DNA of 64,000 nt, taken from assembly GCF_040802235.1 (NCBI RefSeq), contig NC_133166.1, positions 558,001 to 622,000 on the forward strand, given 5' to 3'. Source of the DNA: Manis javanica (Eukaryota; Chordata; Mammalia; Pholidota; Manidae). Shown piece after piece: positions 1-12,289 of this stretch (positions within the stretch are counted from its first letter, which is position 1; each line of letters begins with the position of its first letter). The notes beneath the pieces were generated by a model. It was not told where the DNA came from. It ran no database searches and saw only the letters and a list, made by a program, of their open reading frames with translations. Made by a program: the position numbers and the translations under genes.

Positions 1-959
1 TTACAGATGAGCAAATAGGAGACAAGATGCACAACTCGCTCTGAGTTACGCAGCAAGGAGCTGGGTCCACGTCCAGCCAGTCAGGTTTTGTAGGCTGTGC
101 TCTCATCCACTACACGAGCCTCCCTCGGCCACACCAGTAATCACCCCCAAAACTCTGTTAGGGGCCCCCAGCTGTGGCTTTGTGACCGCAGCAGTGCCTT
201 TGGGCACCCATTTCCCTCCCAAATGCTTCTGCCAGCTCGGAAGTCTGTGAATATTCCAGGCATCTGACCAGCATGTGAGCACATCTCAACTGCCTTCACA
301 TACCCTGAGGAGCTGGGTGTCAGCCCGAAGAGCTGTGGACTAAGGGACTGAAACCTGGGTCCGACCCCCGGCTCTGTAACCCACAGCCCCGTGGCGCCCC
401 TTGGGAAGTTCACGCTGAGCTAAGGGCCCACATCACACACTTGCGTCTCGTCTCGGGGTAAGGGGACGGGATATTGCCAGCAAATGCAGCTGGAAAACTG
501 GTAAGGGGTGAGCTTGCTTAGTGGGGGTGTTCACAATGATCCCATGGGGTGGGTAAGACCAGCATGACGGTTCCCATGTGTCCCACCTAACTTTGCCCTC
601 AGGAGCCACAGGCAGGGCCAGGTCCCTCTGGAGAGAGGGAAGATCAGGCAGGGTGAGAGGCCAGTTTCACAAGAAATCAGGGGCTGGCAGGCGAAGGATG
701 TGGACACCACATGGACCTGGGTCTCTTCCGTTTTCTGATCAGGGAACCAAGATCCTAGAAAGCAGTAATCACAGAACCTAGAACGTCACCAGGTTGTCAC
801 AGAATAACTGAGCAGCACACAGCAAACACTCATAAATACGGGCTGTTATTCCAATCTGGAGTCACCCCTCCAGCTTCCAGGGAGCCCAGAGAAAGGGGAC
901 TAACCCTCATTTGGCACCTACTGTATGCTGGGCCCTGTGCTGTGTGCCCGACAGGGAAG

Positions 960-1150
960 CAGCCCAGCTGCATAAGAAGTCTGGCTCTGGCATCAGACCT
1001 CCTGAAGTTTGGACCCTGGCCTCAGCTAATGATTAGCTATGTGTGCCCTTGAACAAGTGAACCTGATTTCTTCAGGAGCAAAATGGGATCATGCCTACTT
1101 CATAGAGTTGCTGGAAGGATAAAATGAAGTGATAAAGCCCCCAAACTGAA
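960..1150 (+). repeat. MIR SINE
   Basis: The order of blocks matches the MIR core: a 'tctggctctgg' start, a 'tgtgcccttgaacaagt' block, a 'tcttcaggagcaaaatggg' block and an 'aggataaaatgaagtgataaag' tail. It is old and diverged, inside DTX4 intron 2. Confidence 0.75.
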
Positions 1151-1184
1151 ACACGGTGGGGGCCCAGGTAACCTTGCCTGTTAC

Positions 1185-1320
1185 TACTTAGTATGCATCA
1201 TCTCCCTTCATCCCCACAGCAACGCTGACGTGAACATCACTGCCGGCACTTACAGAGGGAGGCTCCGTGACGTGCGCCTGCCCCAGATCACAGGGCTAAG
1301 GCAAAGCCTCACTTGGATTC
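1185..1320 (-). repeat. MIR SINE fragment
   Basis: A weak reverse-oriented MIR: a 'cccttcatccccacagcaac' block, then a 'cttacagagggaggctc' block and an 'agatcacagggcta' block. Strongly diverged. Confidence 0.45.
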
Positions 1321-1517
1321 CACACCAGTTGGGCCCCAAAGGCCAAACCCACCCTTATCCATCAGACCTTGCTGCTTTTCACCTGCAGCCAGAGGTCAGG
1401 ACAAGATGACCAGGAGCTCTAGTCCTGGCAGCACCCCCTTATCCGCAGCCCAGAAGGTCAACCATGCCCTATGCCCGCGGTGAGTAAATGCTCGGAGGCA
1501 GCTGTGGAAGGACCTAC

Positions 1518-2241
1518 CCAGAGGCGATCAGCACCCGGGACTGGGCAATGGCCAGTCGCTGCAGGTTGGTGCGATTTAAGGTCGCCAGGGCCACCCTTCC
1601 CGGCTTGCTGTTGGCTCCTGAGGGACTGGCAGGAGAGCCCATGGCCACTCCTGCCGGTGTGCTGGAGGCTTGTCTCCGGATCCCCTGCGATGGGATCGTC
1701 TTCACTGGGCCTCGAATGGTGCCCGTGCTGTCCAGCGGCTTGGCCCCAGGGCCTGGCGGTGGGGGCAGCTTGACGGCTGCGGATGGGGGCACGTTCCTGC
1801 GGGCCGCCGGGGGCTGCAGGGGCCCAGCGCTCCCGTTGACCACGGCCGCCTTGACACTCATCACCAGGACGCACTGAGGGCAGGGGCAGGGCGGGGCGGG
1901 GGGCGAGGCGGCCGGTCCGGGGCTGGCTGGCCAGGACTGAGCCTTGGGCAAGGTGCCCGTGACCATGGGGTAGATGAGATCGAGACGCCGGCGGACGCGG
2001 CGCTGGCGCTGGGTCTGCCGGTTGATCTGGCCCATGCTGCTGAAGTCAATGACGTAGCTGAAGCCGATCGAGGTGAGGTCGATCCAAGCGTGCTGCTTCT
2101 CATAGGCGTGCTGGATGGTGATGCCCACCTCCATGTCATAGGGCGTCCAAGAACCACTGTCGTTCTCCCACTCCCACACCACGCCCTTCCCGGGGGCCGA
2201 CGACGGGTCGTAGTAGTTGCGGCGAACTGGGCGGAGGGTCC
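1518..2241 (-). CDS. DTX4: DTX4 coding exon 2 (second WWE domain and proline-rich linker)
   Basis: This exon continues Deltex E3 ubiquitin ligase 4 as residues 71-311. It opens just before an RRNYYDPSS segment and carries the second WWE domain (VVWEWEND...GSWTPYDMEV...YVIDF), followed by a basic QRQRRVRRRLDLIYP stretch and a proline-rich linker. WWE domains of Deltex proteins are known for binding poly-ADP-ribose and the Notch ankyrin region. The ligase module (RING plus Deltex C-terminal domain) is not in this window. Splice sites: acceptor CAG just above 2241, donor GTAGGT starting at 1517. The incoming phase is 1 and the outgoing phase 2, so exon 1 (211 nt) plus this exon (724 nt) join without a break. 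The sequence closely matches human DTX4 as I know it, so the assignment is firm. Confidence 0.95.
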
Positions 2242-3784
2242 CTGCCAGCGTGGGACAGAGGAGAGTCAGAGTCAGCAGTGAATGAAACTGAACTGTGTTC
2301 CATTAACAGGCAAACACTAAAGGAGTCCTACTGTGTGCCTGAGCACTAGATTGCCTGTTGAGATATCCCGAGCAATGAGACGCATTCCTGCCTGTCAGGA
2401 GTCTACAGTCACACAAGGGTGGAGGCCGATGAGTTACAGGTGAAGGATGTGGGGGGCAGTGCGTGGGACCAGAAAGAGCACCTCCTGGTTTGCAGTTGGG
2501 AGATCTTGGTTTGTAGCCAAATTCGTTCACTCCCTAGCAAATAAAGAGCTCCTCAGCCTCCTTTTCTCCCCTGAGAAACAAAGTAGCAACTCCTTTGCAG
2601 AATTTTTGTGAAAATTAACTGTGACCCACATACTGATTCAACAAATAGGTATTTAGATATGCCAGATCCTGGATTTCCCACATGTGTTTTAATTTGCACT
2701 AAGGCATATAAAGAAAGCCCTTACACATGGTAGGTGCTCATAAATATCATATCCCTTCTCCCCTGCCCCTCTGAATGCCCCTGCCCTGAGGGCTACAGAG
2801 GAAAAGAACACAGGGACTCGGACGTCCAGAAGACAGAGCAAGACCCTGCCTCCACCCAGGAAGGATTCCCAGGCTCAGTGGTGACTGGGGGGGCTCTCTG
2901 TACCTTTATGCATGTGGTGCAAAAATGGAAAATCAGGGTGAGAAAACTCTCTCCTGTTTCCCAGCATGAAATCTTACAACAACATCAATAATAATGATCA
3001 TAAGAATAATTTTCTATTTACCTAATGTCTTTCTTAGAAGTTCGAATCTAAAACCTAAAGATAGGGTTGTCCTAATGTTTAGTCTCACTCGGGACAGGGA
3101 AGAGACCAGGGTTATTGTGCATCCAGGGGAACAGTGCACCAGAAATGAACCTTCAGGACCAGAAGGGAAAACTAAGCCTATACCTGTTGCCTCTTTCTCT
3201 CCTGCACACCCAAAACCGGAATTCAGACCCATACCCAGCCAGGGCTCATTTCATAGTTATTAGTATCAAAGCTGAAGGCTCAAGACAGGGTGGGGAAGCC
3301 GGGGAGGGTTCCAAGGGTGCAGGAATCTAGGCATCTGTCAGCTTAAGCTCTATCCATCAGAGCTGGTGGGAAAAGGCTCCCCTCCATCCGGCCTCTGACC
3401 CATCCCCTCCTCCAACCCAGAGGGAGACACCAAGACTGAGGACAGAATCCCATTCAAGGGGGGAAGAAAAGAAGAAAAGGAACAATGGCCATTCAGGCCT
3501 TTGCCAGGGTCATAACCTGCCCCCCACCCCATCTCCAAGCCCCTTAATGACCCAAAACATCAACATTCAGAGGCTGGAGGGAGAAGCAGAACAATCCCCT
3601 ATTCAGCACCCAGACCTCTGCTGGGGGACTTGGGAGCAGCAGGACCAGAGGAGGAAGAAGGGGGGTGGGCAACAGTTCCCGGGGTTGCCTGCATCTCCTT
3701 CCTAGATAGGCAGCTTGCTGGGCAGCGAAGAACCCAGGCCTTGGACCCAGCAGCGGAGGGCCCAGCCCTTCCAGCTCCACGATG

Positions 3785-3925
3785 AAGCCTGAGTTTCCTC
3801 ATCAGTGTGGGTCCTGGGTAACTGCTTCCCAGAGTGGATTTGAGGATTAAATGAAGGAATGAGTATAGTACACCTAAAATCACACACATGGCAAGAGCTC
3901 AGTAAAAGTTGCTGATTTTTACTGT
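3785..3925 (+). repeat. MIR SINE fragment
   Basis: MIR-like 'tgagtttcctcatcagtgtgg' block, then 'tttgaggattaaatgaagga' and 'ggcaagagctcagtaaaagttg' blocks in the right order. In DTX4 intron 1. Confidence 0.65.
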
Positions 3926-4079
3926 GATTTGTTTTCTATTACGTGTCAAAGCAGGATGGAAAGTCACAGGGAAAGTTTAGCTCAGAGGATGCGGTCTGTG
4001 TGTGTATAGGGGGGTGGGGAAGAAGAGAGAGGGAGAGTTTCTCTATGCCTCTTTACATAATCTTTATTATTTAGAAAGC

Positions 4080-4225
4080 TCCTTTACCTATTCCCTCCCA
4101 TGTGATCTTCGTGGTAATCCTATGAAACACCTTTTGGAAATGAGGAAATTAAGTTTAGAGAGCTTACATGACACTATCTCATATTCTCCCCAGAGCAACA
4201 GGGACAGTGCTGTTGATCCAATCGC
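4080..4225 (-). repeat. MIR SINE fragment
   Basis: Reverse-oriented MIR: a 'gtaatcctatgaaacacc' block followed by 'ggaaatgaggaaattaag' and 'ttagagagcttacatgacac' blocks. Confidence 0.6.
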
Positions 4226-5049
4226 ACAAGTGCGCCTAAAGGGCCTTTTTTACAACAGTGTTACCAATCCCAGAAATGCCTGAGACTTGCCCCAGAAAGC
4301 TCTAGAAACTATGTCCTGGCTCTCACATACCTTTCCGAGCTTACCTTCCTCTGTGGCCTGTATTTTCCTCCATCCTGACTGGCAGGTGCACTTCCTGGGC
4401 CCCTCTACCAAAATGCTTTCCTTTGACATCTACCCAGCAAAATTGTCCGTCTCATTCAGGTCCTACACCCTCTGCCATCCATTTCTGGAAATGTCCTCCA
4501 GTCCGGCTCCACCCTCAGGAAGTCTGGGGTGCATAGCTGCTGGTTCCCGATGTGTCCCGGGTCTCAGCATTTGTCACACAGGTGTCTTGAGAGGAGGCAG
4601 AGCCAGCCCTGTAGAGCCCTTTGGTACTCTGGCGCCTCAGGCAGCGCCGGCAGGAAGGAGGGCTCCACAAACACACTGTGATGGAAGACTCCTGGCGACT
4701 TGGGCGGGTAGTCATTTATCACATATTGCCGAGGACCCCCTGGCTGCTATGAGGAATTCAGGCACTCCTCGAGCAGCTCAGTCTAAAACAAGATGAGCGT
4801 GCGAATGACTATTTATGAGGCAGAATATGCCACAAGAAGGCACAGAATATGAACAGAAGGCATGTTGGCAGAAAACCTGACCACATGTCTTCCTCCAAGC
4901 TTAGATCCAGTCCATGACTTCCCCTAGGGCAGGAGGGAGATCCCCTCCGGCCACCCACCTCTGCAGCCCTCTCACACCTAGTTCACCCTGCCCACATTTC
5001 CACCACACCGGCCTCCTTCGGCTCCTCCCCATGGCCATGCTTCCCCTCT

Positions 5050-5335
5050 CTAGGGTTTTTCTCAACGCTGGTCTCTCCCCCGCAAACACTCTGGCATCCT
5101 CTTCATTCAGAGTTCAGCTCATTTCCTCAAGAAAGCCTTTCTGGGCTACCCTGACCAGGGCAAGTTCCCATTCCCTCCTTTCGTTTTTGTTTTGTTTTTT
5201 AAATAGCATTTATCTTGGACATTACATATATCTTTGTGTGATTCATGAGATGACTCTCCGTCTCCCTTCACTGGACTCCCACGCATTTGGTCCTGGCATG
5301 TCCTGGGGGTTAATACCTGTCAGTTGAATAAATGA
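5050..5335 (+). repeat. L2 LINE 3'-end fragment
   Basis: Typical L2 3' features in order: a 'cagctcatttcctcaagaaagc' type block, a 'tttatcttggacattac...tgtgtgattcatgag' block, 'ctccc...cactggactcc' and the terminal 'cagttgaataaatgaa'. It lies in DTX4 intron 1. Confidence 0.6.
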
Positions 5336-5834
5336 AGTAATTATGGTTTGGAGATCATTTCAGGAAATGGATGAATGGAATGACAACCAACATAGGAACT
5401 GCAGGAGGGGAATTTCCATAGGCAAGAAATGGCACAGGGGGCATTTCAGTAGAAGGGACTTGTGAATAGCTGGGGGGTTGGGGGAGAAATACATGAGGCT
5501 AAAAGGATATCTGTGTGTCAGCAGCAGAGGAAAATACCAGGCACAGAGGAAGATGAATGTGGAAAGCTCTGTTAGAGCCAGGGCACAGGCGGTCTGCCCA
5601 CCAGGCCACTATGGGTTTTATTTATAGGCAATGAGCTGCTGGTGAAGTTTGTGAGAGAGAAGTAACAAGACCAGAGCTGCTCTGTTAATTAGTTCCAAGT
5701 GAGAAGTAACGAGGGTGTTGGCAGTGAAAATGAAAAGTGAGAGACTGAGGGACCCCACATAGGGGACATGGGTAGGATTCGACCATGAGTCGCTGACTGC
5801 TTGCCAAGAGAGGTCCAGAATCACCTGCCCTGAA

Positions 5835-5935
5835 TCTCCCAGGGTACAGATCAGTAATGCTGTGCAGGCCTAGGGGGTCAGCATCTCCAGGGTCTGGGCC
5901 TGGGAATCTGCATGTGAACAACCGCCCTGAGCTTC
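5835..5935 (+). repeat. MER5A-like hAT-Charlie fragment
   Basis: Short stretch with 'ggtcagcatctccagggtct' and 'gcctgggaatctgcatgtg' blocks, as in the middle of MER5A-type non-autonomous hAT elements. Partial and diverged. Confidence 0.4.
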
Positions 5936-6654
5936 CATCTTGCACACTGAAGTTTCAAAGCCTGGGTGACACAGTCTCCATGGCTGTACAGAAGGAGTAC
6001 CCAATAAGACTCTCAACAACAGAATGAATCAAAGAATGCGGAGGCCTGGACCATGGGCAAGTGGTAAAATGGTGCACGATTCACAGGAGAGGGGTGTTAA
6101 GAGGAAGAGCTGGTTTTTGGAGGGAGGGAAAGATGCCAAGTTAGCTCAGCCCTAGCTGGTTCATCAGACACAGAAGGCAGACTTCAGAGCCACAGTTGTG
6201 GGAAAGAGAGTTGGTGGGATTGCGTTAGCTGATTATTTTCAGAGACCACCCTCCCCTGAGTGCACTAGCCCTGAGGAAACCCAACTGGTTCTGAGAAGCA
6301 CTAACAAAAATGGGATAGAGATAAAGGATGTTCATAGACTAGGGATGGAGAAGGAGAATGAGTTTTTCCTGAACTCAGACACCTGCTCTCCAAAGCACAC
6401 GAGGGGTTTGGCTCCTGGGAAATGTGAAGCTACCAGGCATGAGCCAAGCCCTCTAGGGCGTTTCAACCCCATCCAAGCCAACTGTGTTGGAGCATACACT
6501 GTACCGAGAAATGGCAGGCCCCTCTTACCTGCACCCCCCGTCCCCAGCAGAATGTCCTATGAGGGCAAGGATTTGGGTGTTCGTAATGGCTGTGTCCCAC
6601 ATGCCTGCAACAGGGGCCTCACCCAGTCCGTGCTCTCTAAGCATTCATCAAATG

Positions 6655-6850
6655 AAGGAGTAGAGGGCAGGGCATTTGATTTGCAATCTCAGCTCTGCCA
6701 CTGACTAGCTGTAAAACTTTGAACAGCCCGATCACTTCCAACTTGTGTCCTTTCCTACAAAATGGGAACAATAGGTCCTTCACACCACTGTTGTGAGGAT
6801 TAAACAAGATAATGTGTGCAATGTGCCTGGCACATCCCCCAGGCTGTAAC
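6655..6850 (+). repeat. MIR SINE, nearly full length
   Basis: Well preserved order of MIR blocks: 'cagctctgccactgactagc', 'tcctacaaaatgggaac', 'gttgtgaggattaaacaaga' and 'aatgtgcctggcacat'. Confidence 0.85.
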
Positions 6851-7119
6851 GGCCACATGGCCCTTAAGACCCCTGCCTCCTCCACTCCAGAGCTCACACA
6901 GGGCAGAGGGTATTGCAGGGGTGGGGTGGCTACAAATCAGCTTCCGTCAAACCCTTCAATCTCTCTCCATCTGACCCTTCTCACCACATTAAAGACACGA
7001 AAGAGGCAATAGTTGCAGAGAAAAAAAACTTGAGCTGGAAAGGCCCTTCCCTCATGCCATGCCACTGGCAAGCAAATGCAGGAGCCAGTCCCATTCATCT
7101 GCCCATCTGATCTGCGTGA

Positions 7120-7245
7120 CGGGAATCAAGGAGCCAGAAGGAATGTAAAGCTGCTCTTCATTCTACAGGGGAAAATGAGGTCTGAGCAGCTAAGACTTGC
7201 TTAAGGTCACACAGTAAGCCAGTGAGTCTGGAACAAGAGCCGCCT
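7120..7245 (-). repeat. MIR SINE fragment
   Basis: Reverse MIR: 'ctacaggggaaaatgaggtc' followed by 'cttaaggtcacacagtaag' and 'ccagtgagtctggaac'. Confidence 0.7.
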
Positions 7246-10219
7246 GAGCCATGTCTCCCCCCTCCCAGCCCGGGTCTTCCTCTCTCTCTCTCCTGTAGCT
7301 CGGGCCTGGGATAGGCAGCCACCCCATGCACTGAAAGGCACGGGGGTGGGGGGGGGCGGGGGGGAAGGGACGCTGAAGTTCAGCACTCACTGCTGCACAC
7401 CAGAAAATGGTCATTCCATCAAGGTAGCGCAGGTGGAGAGAACCCAGCCAAGGCTTTGGGAAGCAGCCAAGACCCTGTCCTCTCTATCTCGCCCCATCTC
7501 TTCCCTTCTTCCAGATTCTCTAGCACAAAATGCCTGGAGCAGACCAGGGGAGAATGCAGACAAGCTGACTCAAAAGAAGCATAGAGAAGCAGGGCCCAGC
7601 GCAAATAGAGGTGGGCAGAGGGTATCTGCAACCTCCTGGCCATCTCCCTGGAGACAGGCTGGATGAGGTCAGAGCCCAGGGGGGAGAGGAGACTCTGAGG
7701 ACTCACTGGCAGGGGGGCAGGCAACTTCTGAAAAAACAAAGCTCTCATGTCAGGAAATGTCCCTACATAGGGGAGGCAACAAAAAAGAGAGGAATTGCCT
7801 CTAGGCAGGGGACTTCCAGCTCTCCTTTGTTTGGGGGATGTTTCTGGTTCCCAGCTTCAAATGTGGCTTGGGATGGTGGGTAATTTAATTAAACATTGCC
7901 AGGGCTTGGCTGAGGTTGCCTGGGAGCCGGTGGTTTAAAGTTCCTACCATGTCACGGTCTCATCAATGAGCTATATTGAGAGGAAGCAGCAGCGGAGGGG
8001 GCTCCGAGCCCAGAAACCCGGAGATGCTATTCTACTTTAACAAGCTCTCTGACAGACCCAGCATTCCTGGGAATTCAGCCCAGTGGCTTCCACACCCAGT
8101 GGAGGGCCTGGCACCAAGAAGGGAGGCACTTGGTACACACTGACCAACTGACCATTAAAATGAGTGGATGAAAGCAAAGCATGTATCTCGCGCCTCAAAG
8201 ACAGACAAACATTGTAAAACACACTCTGAGGCCATCTTCAAAAGACTCCAGGGCCAGCTCTCTGTCTCCAGTCTAAAATCTGAGGAGCCCGGGCCTCAGA
8301 CTAAATTGCTAACCAAAGGCAGTGGTCAACCTGTCTTCAGGGCAGAGCAGTCAGACCTAAGAGAGGTAGTTTCTGCCCTTCAACCCAGTTTTCCCCAGAA
8401 GTTCATCTCTGTAGACAGGGTGCTTCGAGACATGACTCGTCATGCCGGTCTTAAATACCACTGAACACTGACTAAGCTGCCCCCTGTCCACTTGTGGGGC
8501 TGGGGCTGGGACTTTACGTCACCAACGTGTTTCTCCAGATTTGCAAAGATTTAGTCTGAAGTAGAAACGCTAATACCTGCCGGTTTATTCTTAGCAAGAC
8601 AGGAATTCCCAGTGTTTGCACTGCTTGTCTCTCAGGTCCCACCTCCAGGGCTCAGCTCCCTTACCCTCCTGCACACCACCCACTACTGCTGGCGCCTCCA
8701 CCTTCACCTCTGCAACCGCAGTCCAACTTGCACAATGACATTCTGTCCCTTCCCCTCAGCCACATTTAATCCTCCTCAATATCCCCACATTCTCCCTCTG
8801 GCCTCTCCTAGCCCCCTTCCCACCAAGGTTTAAGCCCCTCCAGATGCCAACACTTTGGAAATCCTTTCCTCCGAAAGCTTTACTCAGTCAGCCAGTGTCT
8901 GCAGAGTCCTTGGCAAAGAGGTTGTTGGGAGTTATGACTAAAGATGAGGACACGAGGGTGGAAAGATCTCCTTTCCCATGACAATCCTAATTAGCGCACA
9001 GGATGTGGGGGCTTTCCAGGGAGGCTGAGATGCCCTGCTCCAACAGCTGTTCTCTGACCCTCTGGGATTCCCCCAGCCATCCCCTCGAGTCCCTCCCCAC
9101 AACACCTGCCTCTCCAGGCTTTTGGTCACACTCTTGGCAAAGCCCAGCCAGAATTCCAGAAATAAGCCCCCATGTCCGTGGACACTGCTGCAAGACAGAT
9201 GTGTCCTAGGTCTTCAATCACGCCTGAACACCCCAGGCCAAGGAAAGAGACAAACCTCTGCTCTACCCCTCCCACCAACCACGGGCCACCCAGACCTCCC
9301 TGCAGGCTCTCCTCCTTACTGGGACCTGGAAAGACTGGCCAGCTGGGAAGTGGGATTGGGGTGGCCACAGGGGCACCTAGGTTCTCACGAAAAGATAGGG
9401 GTTTAGTGCTCTGGGAGGGCACAGTGCCTCTCAGGGGGGACAGTTTTGGGAGGACGTGGAGACAGTATCTCCTTCGGAATCTGCCTCCTCCGCAGACTAG
9501 GGGCGCGGCGCCCCTGCCGGCATTCCCGAACCTGGCCCTCCCCTCCCCGCCGCTCTCCATCTGCTCTGGCCTGTTGCTTAGGCGCTTGGAGCGCCCCAGC
9601 CGCGGCACCGCCAGTGCCACAGCGTCCAGGGTGCTTAGTGCCCTGGAATCCCGCAACTCCAGTCTCTCCTCGCAGGCAGGCCCGGCCCTTCCCACACCAG
9701 ACTACAGACAGAGCCTCCAGGGAATCCCTTCTTCCTCCCGCCAGTCCCCACCCCCGGGGCCCAGCGGTAGGAAGGCATCCCCCACAGGGCGCCGAGGCAG
9801 CGGTGGGTGATGAGGGGGACCTGTGGCAGGCCCAGGGGTGCCTGAAGCAGAGCAGGGTCGGCCAGTGTGTGAGGGATGAGCCTAGGAGTATGGACTGTCT
9901 GTGGACTGGGGAGGCCCCCGAATTCCACATGGGAGGACTTGGGGCCACCACGCGCTTAAAAGGGGCCCAAGGTGGGAGGGTTCCTAGGGCTGGGCTGAAG
10001 CTCGGTGAGTATAATCAGAACACTGACACTACTTGCACGCACGTTCACTGCACGCAGAATCTTAAGAGGATCGTGGGGTGTAAAGCGCCCCTTCCACGAC
10101 CACCTCTTGGTGACACCGCTGCGCGGAGGCGCGGACTGGGTAGCCCCGGGCTCTCAAAGTGGGAGATCTCGGGCAGGGAGCGGAGGTGGGCGCGGGCGGG
10201 GCAGGGGCGGCTGGCTTAC

Positions 10220-10430
10220 CCGTGTCCTGGCGGAACTGGTTCATGGACTGCAGGTCGATGATGTAGGGCGCGAGCCGGCTGTCCACCTGGCCCAGCACCA
10301 CGCTGCCCCCAACGCGCGGGCCGGCGCGGACCACCGCCTCGATGTGGTGGCTCACGGCCGGGCTGTAGGGACGCCAGCGGCCGTGCTCGTTCAGCCATTC
10401 CCAGACCACCACGGCCGAGGCCAGGAGCAT
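10220..10430 (-). CDS. DTX4: DTX4 first coding exon (first WWE domain)
   Basis: Encodes residues 1-70 of Deltex E3 ubiquitin ligase 4, a cytoplasmic RING-type ligase linked to Notch regulation and to TBK1 turnover. The ATG at 10430-10428 starts MLLASAVVVWEWLNEHG, which matches the known DTX4 N-terminus. Longer upstream open sequence in this frame is 5'UTR of high GC content, so I chose this start. The first WWE domain fills the exon: VVVWEWLNEHGRWRPY near the start, then YIIDLQSMNQFRQDTG at the end. The donor GTAAG begins at 10219 and the exon ends in phase 1, matching the acceptor of exon 2. The start context is only moderate (G at -3). Confidence 0.95.
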
Positions 10431-10703
10431 GACGAGCCCGGGGCTGCGGCGGCGCTGCGCTGCCTGCCTCCCGGGCCCGGCGCGCCCGTCCTCCTCCGCT
10501 TCCTCCTGCGCCGCCGCCTCCGGGCCTCGACCGCGCTCCCCGCCCCGCGCCCTGCCGCCCCGGGCAGCCTCAGCTCGGGCCCATGGGCCACTCCCCAGCC
10601 GCGCATCCACCGGGGCCCGGAGACCGGGGCCGCCTGGCTCCGACCGCGCGCCGCCGCCGGGCTTAGCCGCTGCTGCCGCTGCGCCGGGGGGTCGAGCCGC
10701 TTC

Positions 10704-10711
10704 ATGCAAAT
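10704..10711 (+). promoter_or_regulatory. Octamer motif ATGCAAAT
   Basis: A perfect POU/octamer sequence about 275 bp upstream of the DTX4 start codon, inside the CpG island. Such AT-rich octamers are rare in this base composition. Binding is inferred only. Confidence 0.4.
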
Positions 10712-12289
10712 GCCCGGCTCTCTGCAAACAGGCCCCCGCCTTGCAAAGCCACCCGGCGGGGAGGGGAGCCCCGGCGGCCACGAGGTGGGGCTGACGGCGA
10801 GGCGAGGACCAGACCCGCACACCAGTTGCGCCTCGGGCTCTGCAGACGCCGGGGTGGGATCTGGCCGCGCGCTCGCGCCAGGAATGGCACGCCAGGCTCT
10901 CCTCCCCTCTCCCCTCCCGCCCCACCTCCGCCGCCCGGGCGAGAGCTCGCCCTCCCTGTGTCTCTGCTCAGTCGCCTCCACAAGGAAGCGGCCCTCCCGA
11001 GCGGGGCGCCGAGACAAACCCGCGTCTGCCGGGGTTCCCCCAGTCCTTAGACGCCGAAAAGCGACCCGCCATCACACGGCCCTGGGACCGCAGCTGTTAC
11101 CCGGCCGCAACTCTGCAGCCTCCCCCCAAGAAATGGTATTTTCTTATTTGTTTTAAAGCAGCGTGGTCAATGTCCGCAGTGCCAGCTTCGAGACCTGCAG
11201 CGTCTCCGGCTCGTGCACGCACCCCCACACTCACATTCGCACACACTAGTCCGCACCCCGACGCCCCCCTCGCTCCGGCTCTATTACCTCATCGTCGCCC
11301 GCATCCTTAGCTGTCCATCAAGGATGCAGAACCACGCCCCCTGGCTGCTCGGGCCGGTGCCCTTGGAGCCCGCACGCCCCCTGCTGGCCCAAGGGGACGC
11401 GTGCCGCCAGCGGCCGCGTTCCGATTATTGCTCAACTCCAGCCTCTGCTATGGAGAGCCAGCCAGTCCAAAGGGATGCAGCAATCTGGTGAATGAGGGAT
11501 TTAAATCGTCTATGGAGAGAGCAAATGCGTTTCTTCTGGCCTGATTCAACGTTACTGTAGTCCAGAAGACACATGCTAACTTGATTTATTCTGCAGGGTT
11601 TCCACAACCAAAATCATGAGACTCAAGATAGACACAAGCTAGACTTAGTTATTTTGGTCATGAATAGTTAATGTGGAAAACAATCTAAAAGGGCAGATTG
11701 ACGTCGGGATTATATATTAGTCTTGCCAGAGAACAAAAACTTTATTTTGCTGAGGTTGCAACCACAAAAGACAATTCATGTGATGAAAACCCAGGAAAAA
11801 TAAAAACAGCTGATGATTTAGGGACAGGGATTGTGAATCTTTCTGAAATAATCATTTTCTTTCATAATATCCTATGATCCTTCTTGTCTTGGAAGATTTG
11901 CTTTCCCTCTCTTTCTCACTCTTTCTTGAATTACAACTTTCTTTCCTCCTCTCGTTACTTTTTCTAGATCTTTTTCATCCCTCCTCCTGGAGTTTTAAAC
12001 AGAAAGCAAAAGAAAAAAAGTCATACATGCTCTTCTTTGGGCCTCTAAAAGCACCAGGATAGAGGCTACTTCTGAGCTCCATTCTTGCTCACCCACTGGC
12101 CCAGAAATCTCTGCAGCATGACCTCCAGAAGGTCCAGTCAACCTCTTCCTTAAGGCCAGTCTCCCAATCCAACTCATTCAAACCATTCATTAGAACATTA
12201 GATTTCAGGGATTGGTGGACAAAAGGGAAAGAATACCTCAATTAATCCTACCAAGAGTCATTATTAATTAACTTACTATAATTACAAAT

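Larger units (their letters stand above)
1..1517 (-). other. DTX4: DTX4 intron 2, 5' part (partial)
   Basis: This is intron sequence downstream of DTX4 coding exon 2 on the minus strand; the donor GTAGGT begins at 1517. I see no further DTX4 exon here: the rest of the linker, the RING and the Deltex C-terminal region must lie before position 1. The stretch holds two MIR fragments (listed separately). The short reading frames in it have no family features. Confidence 0.75.
2242..10219 (-). other. DTX4: DTX4 intron 1
   Basis: An intron of about 8 kb on the minus strand, from donor GTAAG at 10219 to the acceptor CAG just above 2241. It holds scattered MIR, L2 and MER5A fragments (listed separately), a guanine-run tract near 7342-7370, and the CpG-rich flank of the DTX4 promoter from about 9480. 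I recognise no gene inside it on either strand. The longer open frames between 9100 and 10260 look like products of GC-rich composition. Confidence 0.85.
9480..11430. promoter_or_regulatory. DTX4: CpG-island promoter of DTX4
   Basis: A long GC- and CpG-rich block spans the DTX4 first coding exon and the sequence on either side. It contains GGGCGG-type boxes around 10195-10210, an ATGCAAAT octamer at 10704-10711, and no repeat insertions. The DTX4 transcription start should lie above 10430 on the minus strand, but the sequence does not fix it to a base. The many open frames here in all frames are composition effects. The island edges were judged by eye. Confidence 0.75.

Noticed and set aside
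10062-10925. A 287-codon minus frame covering the DTX4 first exon
   Set aside because: Only 10220-10430 is supported. The upstream part is GC-rich 5'UTR, the downstream part runs past a clear donor into the intron, and the known DTX4 start is the internal ATG at 10430.
10005-11156. A 383-codon plus frame antisense to DTX4 exon 1
   Set aside because: It has no domains and lies in a CpG island where stop codons are rare. It is a mirror of the real exon and UTR.
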